Below are positions 61,801 through 64,000 of a DNA stretch of 64,000 bases, piece by piece. The notes under the pieces are model-generated. The model saw only the letters and a program-made list of their open reading frames with translations, ran no database searches and was not told the DNA's origin. The number at the start of each line of letters is the position of its first letter. Positions within the stretch are counted from its first letter, which is position 1. Position numbers and translations under genes: made by a program. The DNA is from G965229605 sp965229605 (GTDB taxonomy: Bacteria; Pseudomonadota; Alphaproteobacteria; CBDDJK01). The stretch covers positions 2,170,001 to 2,234,000 of the forward strand of contig OZ245892.1 in assembly GCA_965229605.1 (NCBI GenBank), written 5' to 3'.

Positions 61801-64000
61801 AAGACGGCGAGTCCTTGTTCTTCATCGGCGATGGTCAGGCGGATGATGGAGCCTTCTTGAGCACTTCCTGATATTCCGGCGGTTGCGTTGATTGAGTATC
61901 CGGCATTTCCGGTATCGGGGTCGCGGTCTTCATCGTCGATGGTCAGGCTTATGGGGTCGGCGATAGCATCGACGGTATAGGTCTGGGCTGCGGCAGTTTC
62001 GACATTTCCGACGAGGTCGGTTGTGGAGGCGATAACGGTGAGTTCATCGGCATGATCGATGGTGAGTTCATTTTCGACGGTCTGGAGTTGCAGGGTCCAT
62101 GTTCCGTATTGATCGGCTTGTGTTGTATAGGTTGTTTGTTCGCCGGATTGGTCGGAGACGGTGAGTCGTATGGTTGCGTTTTTCTCGGTACTTCCGTAGA
62201 GGCCGGGGGTTGAGCCGATAGTGTAGACGGTTCCGGTCAGGGGGTTTCTGCTTTCGGCATCGACTGTGGGGATTGTGAGTTCGGCGACACTATCGACGGT
62301 CCAGATTCCGAAGTCCTGGTTGGTTTGGTTGCCGAGGATATCAGTGACGCTGGAGGTGATGCTGAGGGTTTCTTCATGATCGATATCAAGCCCGGTGACA
62401 TCGGCGAGTTCGAGGGTCCAGCTTCCGGTTATTGCATCGGAGGTTGTTGTAAAGACGGCGCTTTGATTTCCGTCATCGACGGTTATTCGCACGATGGCGT
62501 CGGTTTCTGTGCTTCCCGAGAGTCCGGCGGTTGCATTGATAGAGAAGGCGGGATCGCCAATATCATAGGCCCGGTCTTCATCATCGATGGAGAGGGTGAT
62601 GGGGGAGGCGAGTTCATCCACGGTCCAGGTGAAGGGTCCGAGGTTTGCGACATTTTCTGCGCGGTCGGTTGCGGAGGCATGGACGGTGAGTTGATCGGCG
62701 TGATCGATATCGAGTTCGTTTTGAACATCGGCGAGTTCGAGGGTCCAGCTGCCATTTTCATCGGAGGTTGTGGTGAAGGTTGTCAGGCCCCCCTCCACCC
62801 CGTCAGAGACGGTTATGCGGATGGTTGAATATTCTTCGGTGGTGCCGGAGAGTCCTGCGGTAGCGGTGATTGTGAAGGGGTCACCTTGAATATCGGGGTC
62901 GCGGTCTTCTTCATCGATGGTGAGGGTGAGGGCATCGATAACAAGGTCGGCGGTCCAGGTCACCGGGCTGGTGAGGCTGGAGCTTTCCCCGACATCATTT
63001 GTGGCTCTTGCGGTGACGGTCAGCAGTTCGTCATGTGTAATGACCAGGGTTGATCCCAAAACTCTGTCGTCAAAGGCATCAATGGTCCAGTTTCCGAAGC
63101 TATCGGTGACGATAGTGGTATAGACGCCGAGTTCCTGATTACCTATGTCGTCGAAACCTGTGATTGTCAGGTAAATAATATTGCCTGCCTTGGCGGTCCC
63201 GGTGATGATTGGATATTCATCGCCGATCAGATCATAGCCATTTTCTGGCGGATCAATGACTGGCGGGGGGGGCGGGGTGGTATCAATGATAAATTGCGAG
63301 AATGGCCTGTCGGTGCCAGGTCCTTCATTTCCGGCCAGATCGACCTGGCGCGCATCGACCCGGATCGAGCCATCGTCTGCCAATATATCGGGGTCGCCAT
63401 CGACAACGGTTGCGGTTTCGGTATCGAGTGACCAGATACCTGCGTCCGTGACCTGGGTCCGATAGGTGACTCCGCCATGATCGCCAGAGGTATCATCGTC
63501 AAACAGGGTGACATAGATGGTGGCCCCGGCTTCGGCACTATCGCCTATGATCACAGGGGTGATATCTGCGGTGACGGCCTGGTCTGCCGGGGAGGTAATG
63601 ATGAGCTGATCGGGGGGTGTTTGATCGATGGTAAAGGTGACCGGGTTGGCATAAATGAGAGTGCCTGCGCTATCTTGGCTTCCGGCATTGACGGTGACGA
63701 CTTCTTCATCATCAAGGTCAAAGTCGGTATCGGCAGCTATCGGGGTTGCAACATTCCCGGGATCATCGGCATCAGAGCCGACGGTGACCGACCAGACGCC
63801 GGAGCCATCGGCCTGCACTTCATAGGTTGCGGCATATCCCTGACCATCGTCAACGGTGACATAGACAGTGGTGTTTGGCGCGGTGCTATAGCCGATAATG
63901 GTCGGGGTTGAGTCGTTTTCATATCCCTGGTCGGCGGGCTGAAGGATGACGGATTCGGCGGGGTCGATAATACGGAAAGAGACGGTGTCGCTGATGGGTG
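31575..64000 (-). CDS. giant T1SS-secreted repeat adhesin (partial, N terminus beyond the window)
   Basis: One uninterrupted frame of at least 10,807 residues (over 1 MDa); the codons up to 63998 are still open, so the start lies outside. The GTG at 63816-63818 is only an internal codon. Order from the N side: Bap-like Ig domains (62936-64000), 25 Ig-like modules, one FG-GAP/VCBS propeller, 16 Ig-like modules, nine propeller-Ig superunits, and a C-terminal type I secretion domain. The chain is very acidic, full of DxDxDGxxD-type calcium sites (DYDNDGDLDMV, DFDGDGDKEL), and I noticed no cysteine while reading it. These are features of large calcium-stiffened T1SS adhesins such as BapA, LapA and SiiE. 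Role in biofilm or host attachment is inferred. T1SS genes are not in the window. Confidence 0.93.
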   Translation of the reverse strand, partial: PISDTVSFRIIDPAESVILQPADQGYENDSTPTIIGYSTAPNTTVYVTVDDGQGYAATYEVQADGSGVWSVTVGSDADDPGNVATPIAADTDFDLDDEEVVTVNAGSQDSAGTLIYANPVTFTIDQTPPDQLIITSPADQAVTADITPVIIGDSAEAGATIYVTLFDDDTSGDHGGVTYRTQVTDAGIWSLDTETATVVDGDPDILADDGSIRVDARQVDLAGNEGPGTDRPFSQFIIDTTPPPPPVIDPPENGYDLIGDEYPIITGTAKAGNIIYLTITGFDDIGNQELGVYTTIVTDSFGNWTIDAFDDRVLGSTLVITHDELLTVTARATNDVGESSSLTSPVTWTADLVIDALTLTIDEEDRDPDIQGDPFTITATAGLSGTTEEYSTIRITVSDGVEGGLTTFTTTSDENGSWTLELADVQNELDIDHADQLTVHASATDRAENVANLGPFTWTVDELASPITLSIDDEDRAYDIGDPAFSINATAGLSGSTETDAIVRITVDDGNQSAVFTTTSDAITGSWTLELADVTGLDIDHEETLSITSSVTDILGNQTNQDFGIWTVDSVAELTIPTVDAESRNPLTGTVYTIGSTPGLYGSTEKNATIRLTVSDQSGEQTTYTTQADQYGTWTLQLQTVENELTIDHADELTVIASTTDLVGNVETAAAQTYTVDAIADPISLTIDDEDRDPDTGNAGYSINATAGISGSAQEGSIIRLTIADEEQGLAVFTATADASGSWTLTLGDVAGQLTIDHEDQLTVTSTVIDVLGNQTDQTHGTWTVDAQTDSAQLTIDDEDRDPDSGGSFSINATAGLFGSAEANAVIRVTVSDGDINSGGDGGLATFTTVADSAGSWTLTLGDVAGELTIDHEDKLTVTVSATDVLGNVTTNDPLTWTVDTQAYISDLTIDEEDRDPDSGGSFSINATAGISGSVEHDAVVRVTVTDGSTPGGVATFTATADANGSWTLELGDAGALVIDHEDALTIQVGATDVLGNTSYNTPVTWTVDSVAQDISLTIDDEDIDADNTGAFTINATAGFSGSAEAGAVVRVTVADEDGGQTVFIDTADANGSWTLELQDVANQLTIDHDDKLTVSYTVTDVLGNETTRDFATWTVDGVTSTINLTIDDEDFDLDAGVNSFSINATAGISGSTEADALVRITVADDDLGQTTFTTTADAAGSWTLELTDVASELVIDHDDKLTISVSATDGVNNVSTFAPVTWTVDAVSSTIQLTIDDEDRDPDSGGAFSINATAGLSGSAEADAIIRVTVNDLTESAVFTTTADAHGSWTLTLGDVAGLVIDHEEELTINVSATDGVNNVSTFETVTWTVDSVAQPISLTIDDEDIDADSTGAFTINATAGFSGSAEAGAVVRVTVADDDGGQTVFIDTADANGSWTLELQDVANQLTIDHDDQLTVSYTVTDVLGNVHTQDITTWTVDSVTSTINLTIDDEDFDLDAGVNSFSINATAGISGSTEADALVRITVADDDLGQTTFTTTADAAGSWTLELQDVANELVIDHDDKLTISVSATDGVNNVSTFAPVTWTVDAVSSTIQLTIDEEDRDPDSGGDFSINATAGLSGSAEADAVIRVTVNDLSESAVFTTTANSAGSWTLTLGDVANALTIDHEERLTINVSATDGVNNVSTFETVTWTVDSVAQPISLTIDDEDIDADNTGAFTINATAGFSGSAEAGAVVRVTVADEDGGQTVFIDTADANGSWTLELKDVANDLTIDHDDQLTVSYTVTDVLGNVHTQDFATWTVDSVTSTINLTIDDEDFDVDAVSGDFSINATAGISGSTETNALVRITVSDDDLGQTTFTTTADAAGSWTLELTDVASELVIDHDDKLTISVSATDGVNNVSTFAPVTWTVDSISSTIQLTIDDEDRDPDSGGSFSINATAGLSGSAEADAIIRVTVEDATTAGGLTTFTTTADSSGSWTLELDDVANELTIDHDDQLNVTVSATDGVNNVSTLPTVVWTVDSVAQPISLTIDDEDIDADSTGAFTINATAGFSGSAEAGAVVRVTVADEDGGQTVFIDTADANGSWTLELKDVANDLTIDHDDQLTVSYTVTDVLGNVHTQDITTWTVDSVASTINLTIDDEDIDTHSSGDFSINATAGISGSTETNALVRITVSEGQDGDLTTFTTTADAAGSWTLELQDVASELVIDHEDKLTISVSATDGVNNVSNFAPVIWTVDSISSTIQLTIDSEDRDPDSGGSFSINATAGLSGSAEADAIIRVTVNDLSESAVFTTTANSAGSWTLTLGDVAGLVIDHEEELTINVSATDGVNNVSILPTVVWTVDSVAQPISLTIDDEDIDADSTGAFTINATAGFSGSAEAGAVVRVTVADEDGGQTVFIDTADANGSWTLELKDVANDLTIDHDDQLTVSYTVTDVLGNVHTQDINTWTVDSVASTINLTIDDEDIDTHSSGGFSINATAGISGSTETNALVRITVSEGQDGDLTTFTTTADAAGSWTLELQDVTNELVIDHEDKLTISVSATDGVNNVSNFAPVIWTVDAVSSSIQLTIDDEDRDPDSGGSFSINATAGLSGSAEADAVIRVTVEDATTAGGLTTFTATADSSGSWTLELADVTSELTIDHDDQLNVTVSATDGVNNVSTLPTVVWTVDSKAQPISLTIDDEDIDADSTGAFTINATAGFSGSAEAGAVVRVTVADEDGGQTVFIDTADANGSWTLELQDVANQLTIDHDDQLAVSYTVTDVLGNVHTQDITTWTVDSVTSTINLTIDDEDIDTDSSGDFSINATAGISGSTETNAIVRITVAEAADGDFTIFTTTADAAGSWTLELTDVASELVIDHEDKLTISVSATDGVNNVSNFAPVIWTVDAVSSTIQLTIDDEDRDPDSGGAFSINATAGLSGSAEADAVIRVTVEDATTAGGLTTFTTTADSAGSWTLELADVTGELAIDHDDELNVTVSATDGVNNVSTLPTAVWKVDSIAQDISLTMDFEDRDPDGSGAFSINATAGFSGSAEAGAVVRITVDDSSEWAVFTATADANGSWTLELKDVAGELTIDHDERLTITSSVTDVLGNVHTQDINTWTVDSVAPDFFEPAVVGSVVAFDYSTVLSVDIDQDGDIDLVTGGASAGTQVVVYVNDNNPQETANYAMNALPLGSAQVLDIAAGDIDSDGQVDLLLQYAGSIDFLTDGLAAQSTAVSTVSTAVELVDYDNDGDLDMVTGSANNTSGGEVVYYENDGYGNFSLAGEVEIGGDVRDLHHFDLTGSDDADDLLVASSNGVYLLVGDEVTGTPTRLQLSSDTDYVAVSSGDIDGSGSVDVMAGSSSGDVLVLTDVDETGASQGATVLTSNKGYATQDLGVIDYNGDGIADIVQVTSNGTNSEVIVWMTSSDGSVIGDSQVVLYDGAGAFEAVDVFDYNNDGIDDLIFVGDASHDFVQIMGGAGLDADNRGSGLTDVKDFNLINAETTEATLRVYVDPATFSSGDTITVSYGGTVLDTIDYSSATRSGDYVLFTLDNNDLAQLNEGTNQLTVTMSDRVNADSQYFFEVEKDTDAPDATVDVLLANETIDNVITLTTRDLSGTALGAEYVLVTVHDDATPNRDIAATGTFKVMVDPSAGDAWTLDLDKAIPYAGSTISLEDLDRITVSATAYDEFGNASSPSTPTTYDVTSAVPFSTITIHDSERDPDGSPTFSISTVPLMFGTSTAMATVYVTLDDGNNSHVFDTVANALGEWTIDVDGLSTGSLVIDHEDELTVSISARSTFGFTWSDPNTQTWTVDGATDSPIITIDDEHIDTHSSGAFSITESASFSGSAEAHAVIRVTVAETTDGDLTTFTTTADAAGSWTLTLGDVAGELVIDHGDELEVTISATDILNNTSTNPTEIWSVDSEAYISPLEVDEEDRDPDSGGAFSINSSAGVSGTVEHDAIVRITVTDSTQGGSVTYTTTADANGSWTLTLGNVANELTIDHNDELVIQVDSTDVLGNTSSNTPVTWTVDSLAHPISLTVDDEDHYEGTGTFSINATAGIYGSAEAGAVVRLTVVDQGGDQAVFTSTANAAGSWTLELADVPGLVIDHEDILTVTSTMTDALGNEIGQTLDIWTVDSQTDSPLLTIDDGDQDTVGGAFSINATAGLSGSAEADAVIRVTVADQTTAGGLATFTAIADSAGSWTLTLGDVTGQLTIDHNDELEVTVSATDILGNVHTNAPVVWKVDSEAYISALTIDEEDRDPDSGGAFSINATAGISGSVEHDAVVRVTVSDSTGGGSTIFTTTADAAGSWTLELGDAGALVIDHEDELVIQVGATDVLGNTSYNTPVIWTVDSVAQDISLTIDFEDRDPDGAGAYSINATAGFSGSAEAGAVVRVTVDDSSQSAVFTATADSNGSWTLELGDVGGLTIEHDERLTITSSVTDVLGNVHRQDIDTWTVDSVTSTINLTIDDEDIDTHSSGGFSINATAGISGSTETNALVRITVSEAADGDFTIFTTTADAAGSWTLELQDVTSELVIDHDDELTISVSATDGVNNVSTFAPVIWTVDAVSSTIQLTIDSEDRDPDSGGAFSINATAGFSGSAEADAVIRVTVEDATTAGGLTTFTTTANSAGSWTLELADVTSELTIDHDDQLNVTVSATDGVNNVSTLPTAVWTVDSVAQPISLTIDDEDIDADSSGAFTINATAGFSGSAEAGAVVRVTVDDSSEFAVFTATADSNGSWTLELKDVAGELTIDHDERLTITSSVTDVLGNVHTQDINTWTVDSVTSTINLTIDDEDRDPDGAGAFSINATAGISGSTETNAVVRITVAEAADGDFTIFTTTADAAGSWTLELQDVTGELVIDHDDELTISVSATDGVNNVSTFAPVIWTVDAVSSTIQLTIDSEDRDPDSGGAFSINATAGFSGSAEADAIIRVTVEDATTAGGLTTFTTTADSTGSWTLELQDVTNELTIDHDDQLNITVSATDGVNNVSTLPTAVWKVDSIAQDISLTIDDEDIDADSTGAFTINATAGFSGSAEAGAVVRVTVDDSSEFAVFTATADSNGSWTLELKDVAGELTIDHDERLTITSSVTDVLGNVHTQDINTWTVDSVTSTINLTIDDEDRDPDGSGAFSINATAGISGSTETNAIVRITVSEGQDGDLTTFTTTADAAGSWTLELQDVTGELVIDHEDELTISVSATDGVNNVSTFAPVIWTVDAVSSTIQLTIDSEDRDPDSGGAFSINATAGFSGSAEADAVIRVTVAETTDGDLTTFTTTADSAGSWTLELADVTGELAIDHDDELNVTVSATDGVNNVTTLPTAVWKVDSVAAGTSVEVDVVDRDPDGAGAYSITDTAGFSGSAEAGAVVRITVADDDLGLTTFTTTTDSAGSWTMTLRDVAGELTIDHDDKLTITSTVTDLLGNETTQTLATWTVDSVAPEFFGPAAVANALGVDFDTVLSADFDGDGDIDFVTGGAVAGDQAALHQNANSQQQSGSYATRRLLVGNAVTDMAAGDIDSDGQIDLVMQFDTGDVDVLTEGVSSSTQRTVNSSPSTVVELVDYDNDGDLDMVTGSANNTSGGEVIYYENDGYGNFTLATEVEIGGDVHDLHSFDLTGSDDASDLLVTSSNGVYLLVGDETTGTPTLRQLSSDRDYVAVASGDIDGSGSVDVIAGSDSGEVLVLTDVDETGASQGATVLTSNRGYETQDLGVIDYNGDGVSDIVQVTSDGTNSEIIVWMTSSDGSVIGDSQVVLYDGTEIYDAVDVFDYNNDGIDDLVFIGDGSNDFVQVMGGAGLEADNRGAGETDVKDFNKINAETQTATLRVYVDPGTLSSTDTITVSYGGTVFETIDYGNATISGDYVLITLDNNELGALSEGTNQLTVTMTDRLNPESQYFFEVEKDTQRPTGNPIVDDQLADENFANVITAASRDLTGTAVGADYVLVTVHDDLTASFDAANTATYRVMVDPSANDSWTLDLDKAIPYAGSAVTISNLDSLTVTATAYDAAGNRAASVSNTEVYTVDSIGPDFRATEHLTQVLPGAFAYHGNVVDFDGDGDKELTSGGTILDNQNVAQSPGNDGMGSYSATQLGATGNSASPQAIYAEDIDSDGRVDLISLSGNDIHLSVDGQANLETLSFRYIDAFQLLDFDGDGDLDLVVVDSLIDQTYYLENDGYGNFETIVSFANIDGFSMENMEILDVDGDGTDDLIVSDEGNGKIIFGDADGNYTEQDIYDGSLLAEGVDSGNLDGSGAVDIVYGGQANHLYVVQNVDGSGNETTMSLSASIAGLTADTASVLVMDYDGDGDEDIVQLIAMNNDSAVVVWHSDSGVIGASSEVIYEVGLKLSDLLVFDYNNDGIDDLVFIDGGVNAAASDAGVVQLMGGAGLEADNRGGGLTDVKDFNTINAATQTATLRLRVEPDTVFVGDTITVTQSGNANTIYTYTLSDNDDDNIADELADGYLTFTLTDAQVDNLSETGGALTATLSDGIHPDSQYILDVDIDRNAPAAPTVDVRLEDEVYDNAITKDTRDLSGTAVGADYVLVTVVDDVTDAPGALYDDAGNTATYKVEVHPTDGTWTLDLEKATPYAGSAIAINNFDTITVRATAYDEAGNQSAVSSDQSYVVDSVPTDYADPTTINDPFGSNSISGLEAFDRDGDGDLDLLGVGSSVFLYDNDNTVLSSGSYPESTLLTGLIDGFDLAVGDVNNDGRMDFAAQEKASSGNTTIIYDGLGTQVDFAGNGTNNHVGVEFMDYDNDGDLDMVTGSTSGAIYYENDGYGNFSSVAEQTIAGTVNDIYAFDLDGTDDSQDLLIAADVGLYLLVGDEGGSYDAPVLMTGAAGFGLDVSDFDRDGDTDIVVGNGEQVLIHRGVTTGGATDVVTLTNQDASYWTTDVSFVDYNADGLEDIVQVRTNNTNSKVTVWITADDGTPGFTTEELYDGPGVMNDVLLYDYNNDGIEDLVFADSTGAADFVQILGGAGIEADNRGSGESDVGGFNEINAQTGSATLRLYVDPGSIFGGDEVILTQGGVEIARYTLNDPTNSGVVDELNGDHLELTLTTAQLGLLSDSGGPLTASLSDGANPDATYVFDVSIDTVVPATAPTVDAQLVGESVANLISDATRDFSGTAAGADYVLVTISDDATSIGANVVDVASAVTYKVMVDHSSSDAWTLDLERAVPYAGTAISVDNLDSLTVTATAYDEAGNRAASTASEVYTVDTIGPDFRAEEKLTGLPTDFAYYGNAVDFDGDGDKDLTSNGTMLENRNTAQSTGNAGTGSYVESQKAATGSIAEPQAIHAGDIDSDGTMDLVSVNGDNIVLSIAGQQSTEIITITNLYAVELLDFDGDGDLDLAAATIGSPGQFYYLANDGYGNFETVESFDNNSWFTVQDVEITDVDGDGTDDMVVGDISGRVIFGSDSGNFTEQEVYSSSSAYGGTSTGVTSGDLDQSGGVDLIYGLRNNDLIVLRDVDGSGNAAAEIYLSGSISNLDPGASTNDVVVMDYDGDGEEDIVQLITDTSNDDVAVIVWFTEGGNIGASSEVVYFDDNTDVRDLVVYDYNNDGIDDLVFIDYDPSADESFVQLLGGAGLEADNRGGGETDVKDFNKINAETTSATIRLRVDPDSVFEGDEVVLWQGTQEIYRFTLSDNDDDNVADELADGYLTFTLDQATINSLDQSGTAFTATLSDGIHPESHYVFDVDIDRTPPAAPSADGQLAGESVANLISVDSRDLSGTAVGADYVLVTVHDDATSHGANVVDTASTVTYKVEVDPSDNDSWTLDMDKALPYAGTPISLDNLDSLTVTATAYDEAGNKSAVSSAEVYTVDTLGPDFREDEQLVGVLETELGYNVNVMDYDGDGDKELSSLGYVLDNKNQPQGTGNDGMSNYDLITVAASNLTSFTTHAGDIDSDGTVDLVSRLGDTIHLSVGGLQSLEKITSSDLESLRLLDFDGDGDLDIASLGVNNVAYLENDGYGNFTTLVSFDDSNLTQIADQDIAVFDVDGDGTDDLIVSDDVGTIIFGSSSGNYVTQKIYEDATSLLGGGAAVGDLDGSGVVDIVYGGPDNQIYVLQNVDGSGNVGGTLELSASFAGISPGVATDALAILDYDGDGDEDIVQLISDANGSAVVVWYGEGGVPGASSEVIYYDPTTDLHDLTIYDYNNDGIDDLVFVDNDIIGTDAGFVQLLGGAGLDADNRGGGLTDVKDFNTINAQTTSATLRLRVDADTVFPGDTITVTQGGTTIYTYTLTDGGNNVPAELEGDYLTFNLDSGALGQLSDSGGALTATLSDGVHADANYIFEVDIDRAAPVAPTVDGLLAGESTANLITVDSRDLSGTAAGADYVLVTVVDDATASFDSANTATYKVEVDPSDNDSWTLDLDKATPYAGSAVTIGNLDMLTVTATAYDEAGNRSVVSSAEIYEVDSIGPEYQAAEQLTGALADEVAHSANAFDYDGDGDIDLASNRYILTNDGTGNYVATLLSAGASAEQMIRAGDIDSDGTIDLVSIDGNDIHLSVGGLASLETITLPDLYSMELLDFDGDGDLDIAAMSGTGTQDLTYYLENDGYGNFETVATFDDLHFFTDTEIEVFDLDGDGTDDLLLNDSDEGYVVLGSDSGAFTKVLLYDHRGTLNLQTSFGVAAGDLDGSGVPDIVFGADSNQLIVLQDVDGAGVPAATLALSASVAGIDPGVASEDVVMIDYDGDGDDDIIQLLVDKTNNDSAVIVWYSEGGVPGASSELIYFNDTVELSGLSIFDYNNDGIDDLIFVDSDVNNDDSVVQLMGGAGLEADNRGAGLTEVKDFNTINAQTTEATLRLRVNPDTVFEGDRITVTQSGNANTIYTYALTDGNGDNIPDELAGDYLTLTLDSNALGLLDDSGGALTATISDGVHADASYIFDVDIDRAAPSTPVIDQPPAEETLTGIITSRRRDLTGTAADADYVLVTVHDDDTDALGTFFDDTANTATYRVQVHPTNGTWTLDLDKAVPYAGTAVTMGNFDNITLSATAYDAAGNKSGSSAPEVFLVDSKPSYADIPDAITAGLAMDVSDVGDLHKADIDGDGDMDLIVGSGSNNIETYLYINNNAFGETGNYAGTLLAVPTGQLAVSSIAAGDLDSDGLQDIVTSGAGSGAFTRVYKEGLSDIEEISGRNSVGGGITVGSNDYTFTSDLELVDYDNDGDLDLVQAFQHTTGLYSGSYDDRYDVIVYENDGLGNYTDTVVIGNYVGVADIQGFDADGDGRDDDILISGGDVSRLEGYLVYYTYDDSAGTFGENVIVNNTVNARNSTPTDLATGDIDGDGTQEVAYGLSGFGEIHIWEFGSSGPSQIYNDAPHNANLVSVNIALVDYDGNGMLDIIQMRGRVYDSEVVVSLTGDDGTIGAGTSTLFYENGAGVETFYHEMEVYDYNNDGIDDLIFGTVDPAVDSDPFVQLLSGASLDADNRTAGLTGPGGFNAVNTHTTSATLRLMVDEPSILPGDTVTLSAGSTVLSTKTLTDGNNNGIADEMEIESGYILLDLDQADITALTGLGDGMQMVTVSLGDSLSQESKVIRLDVDATAPTNVAIDDTVVGGTTAGEFGTVGDKLLTGTATGADFVLLTVHDDDTGGGGSGGTVTYKVMVDHSAGDTWTLDLDSDNLYQGAGSVLTYDSNDNITVNATAYDSGGNATSASAASFTVVDPFNAAFASETIYNALGTNSNRAYGMVAGDFDGDGNDDLVGFNTSDDFLSVYSTDGVKGSTNVNLVTYAAASNYDAIDVGDVTGDGIDDIVAFDSSENLIIIQGDGTVQSTNLNLPTSTVRGVLTLDFDGDGDLDLAVGMGSNSGQELYVYTNDGAGNFNLGYTFEVGNNVTGFTTGDFNQDGKDDLVITTGSSGNQYIMTSTSTTDNPSFDDNVFSTEDLDAVYTQGIAVDFLGSNTQKQDVVVGDKDKFTIFYDMEDNGNSASSSDVYFEGSGEDPLAVEIMDYDGDGNKDIIALYNSSSTGYDAAAFLTDADGQITDSFIVIDESGSGYVGGIAVLDYNNDGIDDLMIAATTGGRDVLVLRGGATVEAGNKGTSTGPDDYNQLNADSFTTGADLVLYVDPATIIISLPVSVYDSSGNLLFDYIAEDDGLGNVKGLSGDHWTIPLDAAGLTNIQNLGDGTHQLRVEMPSTAGSVAAASLTLEQLTTSPSVTINDTIPGEAVAGAITDDSVQINGTATNANYLLVTVADDGAGSSANTATYEVIPNSVGNWELDLRATPVGGSAITIDHDDTFTITATAYGDMNTSGTAPTASSFVTDLFPPTLTPSYTTDDYYTFDWPITGSYYRGAAFGDVNGDGNLDLSIGRNDDASVFYGNSDGTFDPTEDFVVTTPNSARVTHLVDLNGDGYDDMVVIDDRYVYTVLAKSDGSGFESSRNQIYDSGNTSYFDNLDGVPINTGDFNGDGNIDFSFANSYRTNAAGGLYVFMGNGSGTSFNSQFVPINDSQFDLNSVSAMGDVDNDGTTDMVYFRRFDTSNFEYYLTVTDGQNSTTSPLDQNNSMAIYTGYDGGTILDLQMADINGDGWQDVAFTHRDSTDVEIYFNTQSATGDSYSSASTTVLDVNAILGRSDIDYLWDLDLIDIDSDGDTDILLGVSTSNGVAFNEMIILTQNPDGSFSEQSTTTFDRSINGPSLGRSEGRYMQYEDFDGNGMLDMFIMNRDQDGSGGSDPRIHWGRTARITDGGTTIDAANEQLTIDLGGTAEDGDIITINYGNTQIASTVTLTSADVTNGTIDVTLDNVAGLYDGAMNQITVIISDPVGGGAKAYEQAFSVDTSGVATNNSYLLHFGNEADTINGFSAGDGAGGDKMNISNILSDIGYIGAVDWNTLETDGYISRADDGSGNTIISVDKDGGGDNLQHVLTLNGVTAANLDDDDLE
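31880..47854 (-). repeat. Nine tandem propeller-plus-Ig superunits
   Basis: Superunits of about 1.76-1.93 kb begin near 47855, 46100, 44300, 42535, 40730, 38945, 37155, 35225 and 33425. Each has an FG-GAP/VCBS propeller of about 350 residues with DxDxDGxxD blades. In all but the last two it closes with a GGAxLEADNRG-like motif and a ...FNxIN segment. The next parts are a sandwich domain (TLRLRVDPDTVFxGDTITV type) and an Ig-like domain (ITxDSRDLSGTAxGADYVL, then YKVxVDPSxNDSWTLDLDKA). The later copies are more diverged; the ninth ends in a shortened sandwich domain before the secretion signal. Confidence 0.88.
47855..53049 (-). repeat. Ig-like array 2: 16 modules
   Basis: 16 modules of about 325 nt of the same family as array 1. 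The first (TITIHDSERDPD) and last (TSVEVDVVDRDPD) are diverged. Modules 7-15 form three A-B-C triplets, starting at 51098, 50123 and 49145, with the closing module at 48170 (periods 975, 978, 975 nt). The order of module types 4-9 mirrors modules 4-9 of array 1, and the array again ends in a VAPxFFxPA propeller, pointing to a large duplication. Confidence 0.9.
53050..54791 (-). repeat. FG-GAP/VCBS propeller 1 plus spacer domains
   Basis: A single propeller embedded between the two Ig arrays. It starts VAPDFFEPAVVG and contains repeated calcium-type blades (VDIDQDGDIDLV, GDIDSDGQVDLLLQ, VDYDNDGDLDMV, GDIDGSGSVDVM, DYNGDGIADIV, DYNNDGIDDLIFV), closing with GGAGLDADNRGSGLTDVKDF. Two further beta-sandwich domains follow (TLRVYVDPATFSSGDTITV and RDLSGTALGAEYVLVTVHDD). 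Blades of this form fold into integrin-like propellers in other proteins. Confidence 0.85.
54792..62935 (-). repeat. Ig-like array 1: 25 modules, mostly in A-B-C triplets
   Basis: 25 modules of about 326 nt (108 residues), each with LTIDDEDxDxD, INATAGxSGSxE, VRVTVxD, GSWTLELxDV, LxIDHxDxLTV and a final TWTVDSV. Modules 7-24 form six triplets of three distinct types (A: QPISLTIDDEDID; B: STINLTIDDED; C: STIQLTIDDEDRD). Triplet starts at 60962, 59993, 59021, 58040, 57071 and 56090, with the next A at 55109, give periods of 969, 972, 981, 969, 981 and 981 nt. The period always keeps the reading frame. Nucleotide identity between triplets looks very high. All open frames on the opposite strand here are shadows of this repetition. 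Confidence 0.93.
62936..64000 (-). other. N-terminal-side Bap-like Ig domains of the giant adhesin
   Basis: About three and a half Ig-like domains that differ from the later modules. Each follows the pattern PPDxPxxxxPxxGxxxxxxxPxIxGxAxAGxTIYVTxxD...GxWSxD, for example DQLIITSPADQAVTADITP, and later VIDPPENGYDLIGDEYPIIT followed by GTAKAGNIIYLTITG. Proline-rich hinges (IDTTPPPPPVIDPP) separate them. This resembles the extracellular Ig domains near the N terminus of BapA/SiiE-like adhesins. A retention module may lie further upstream, outside the window. Confidence 0.75.

Noticed and set aside
63816..63818. GTG as the start of the giant gene
   Set aside because: The same frame stays open upstream to the window edge (further Ig-like sequence), so it is an internal Val codon.
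31632..63911. Many open frames of 60-270 codons on the plus strand
   Set aside because: They recur with the same period as the adhesin repeats and are antisense or other-frame shadows of one coding frame.
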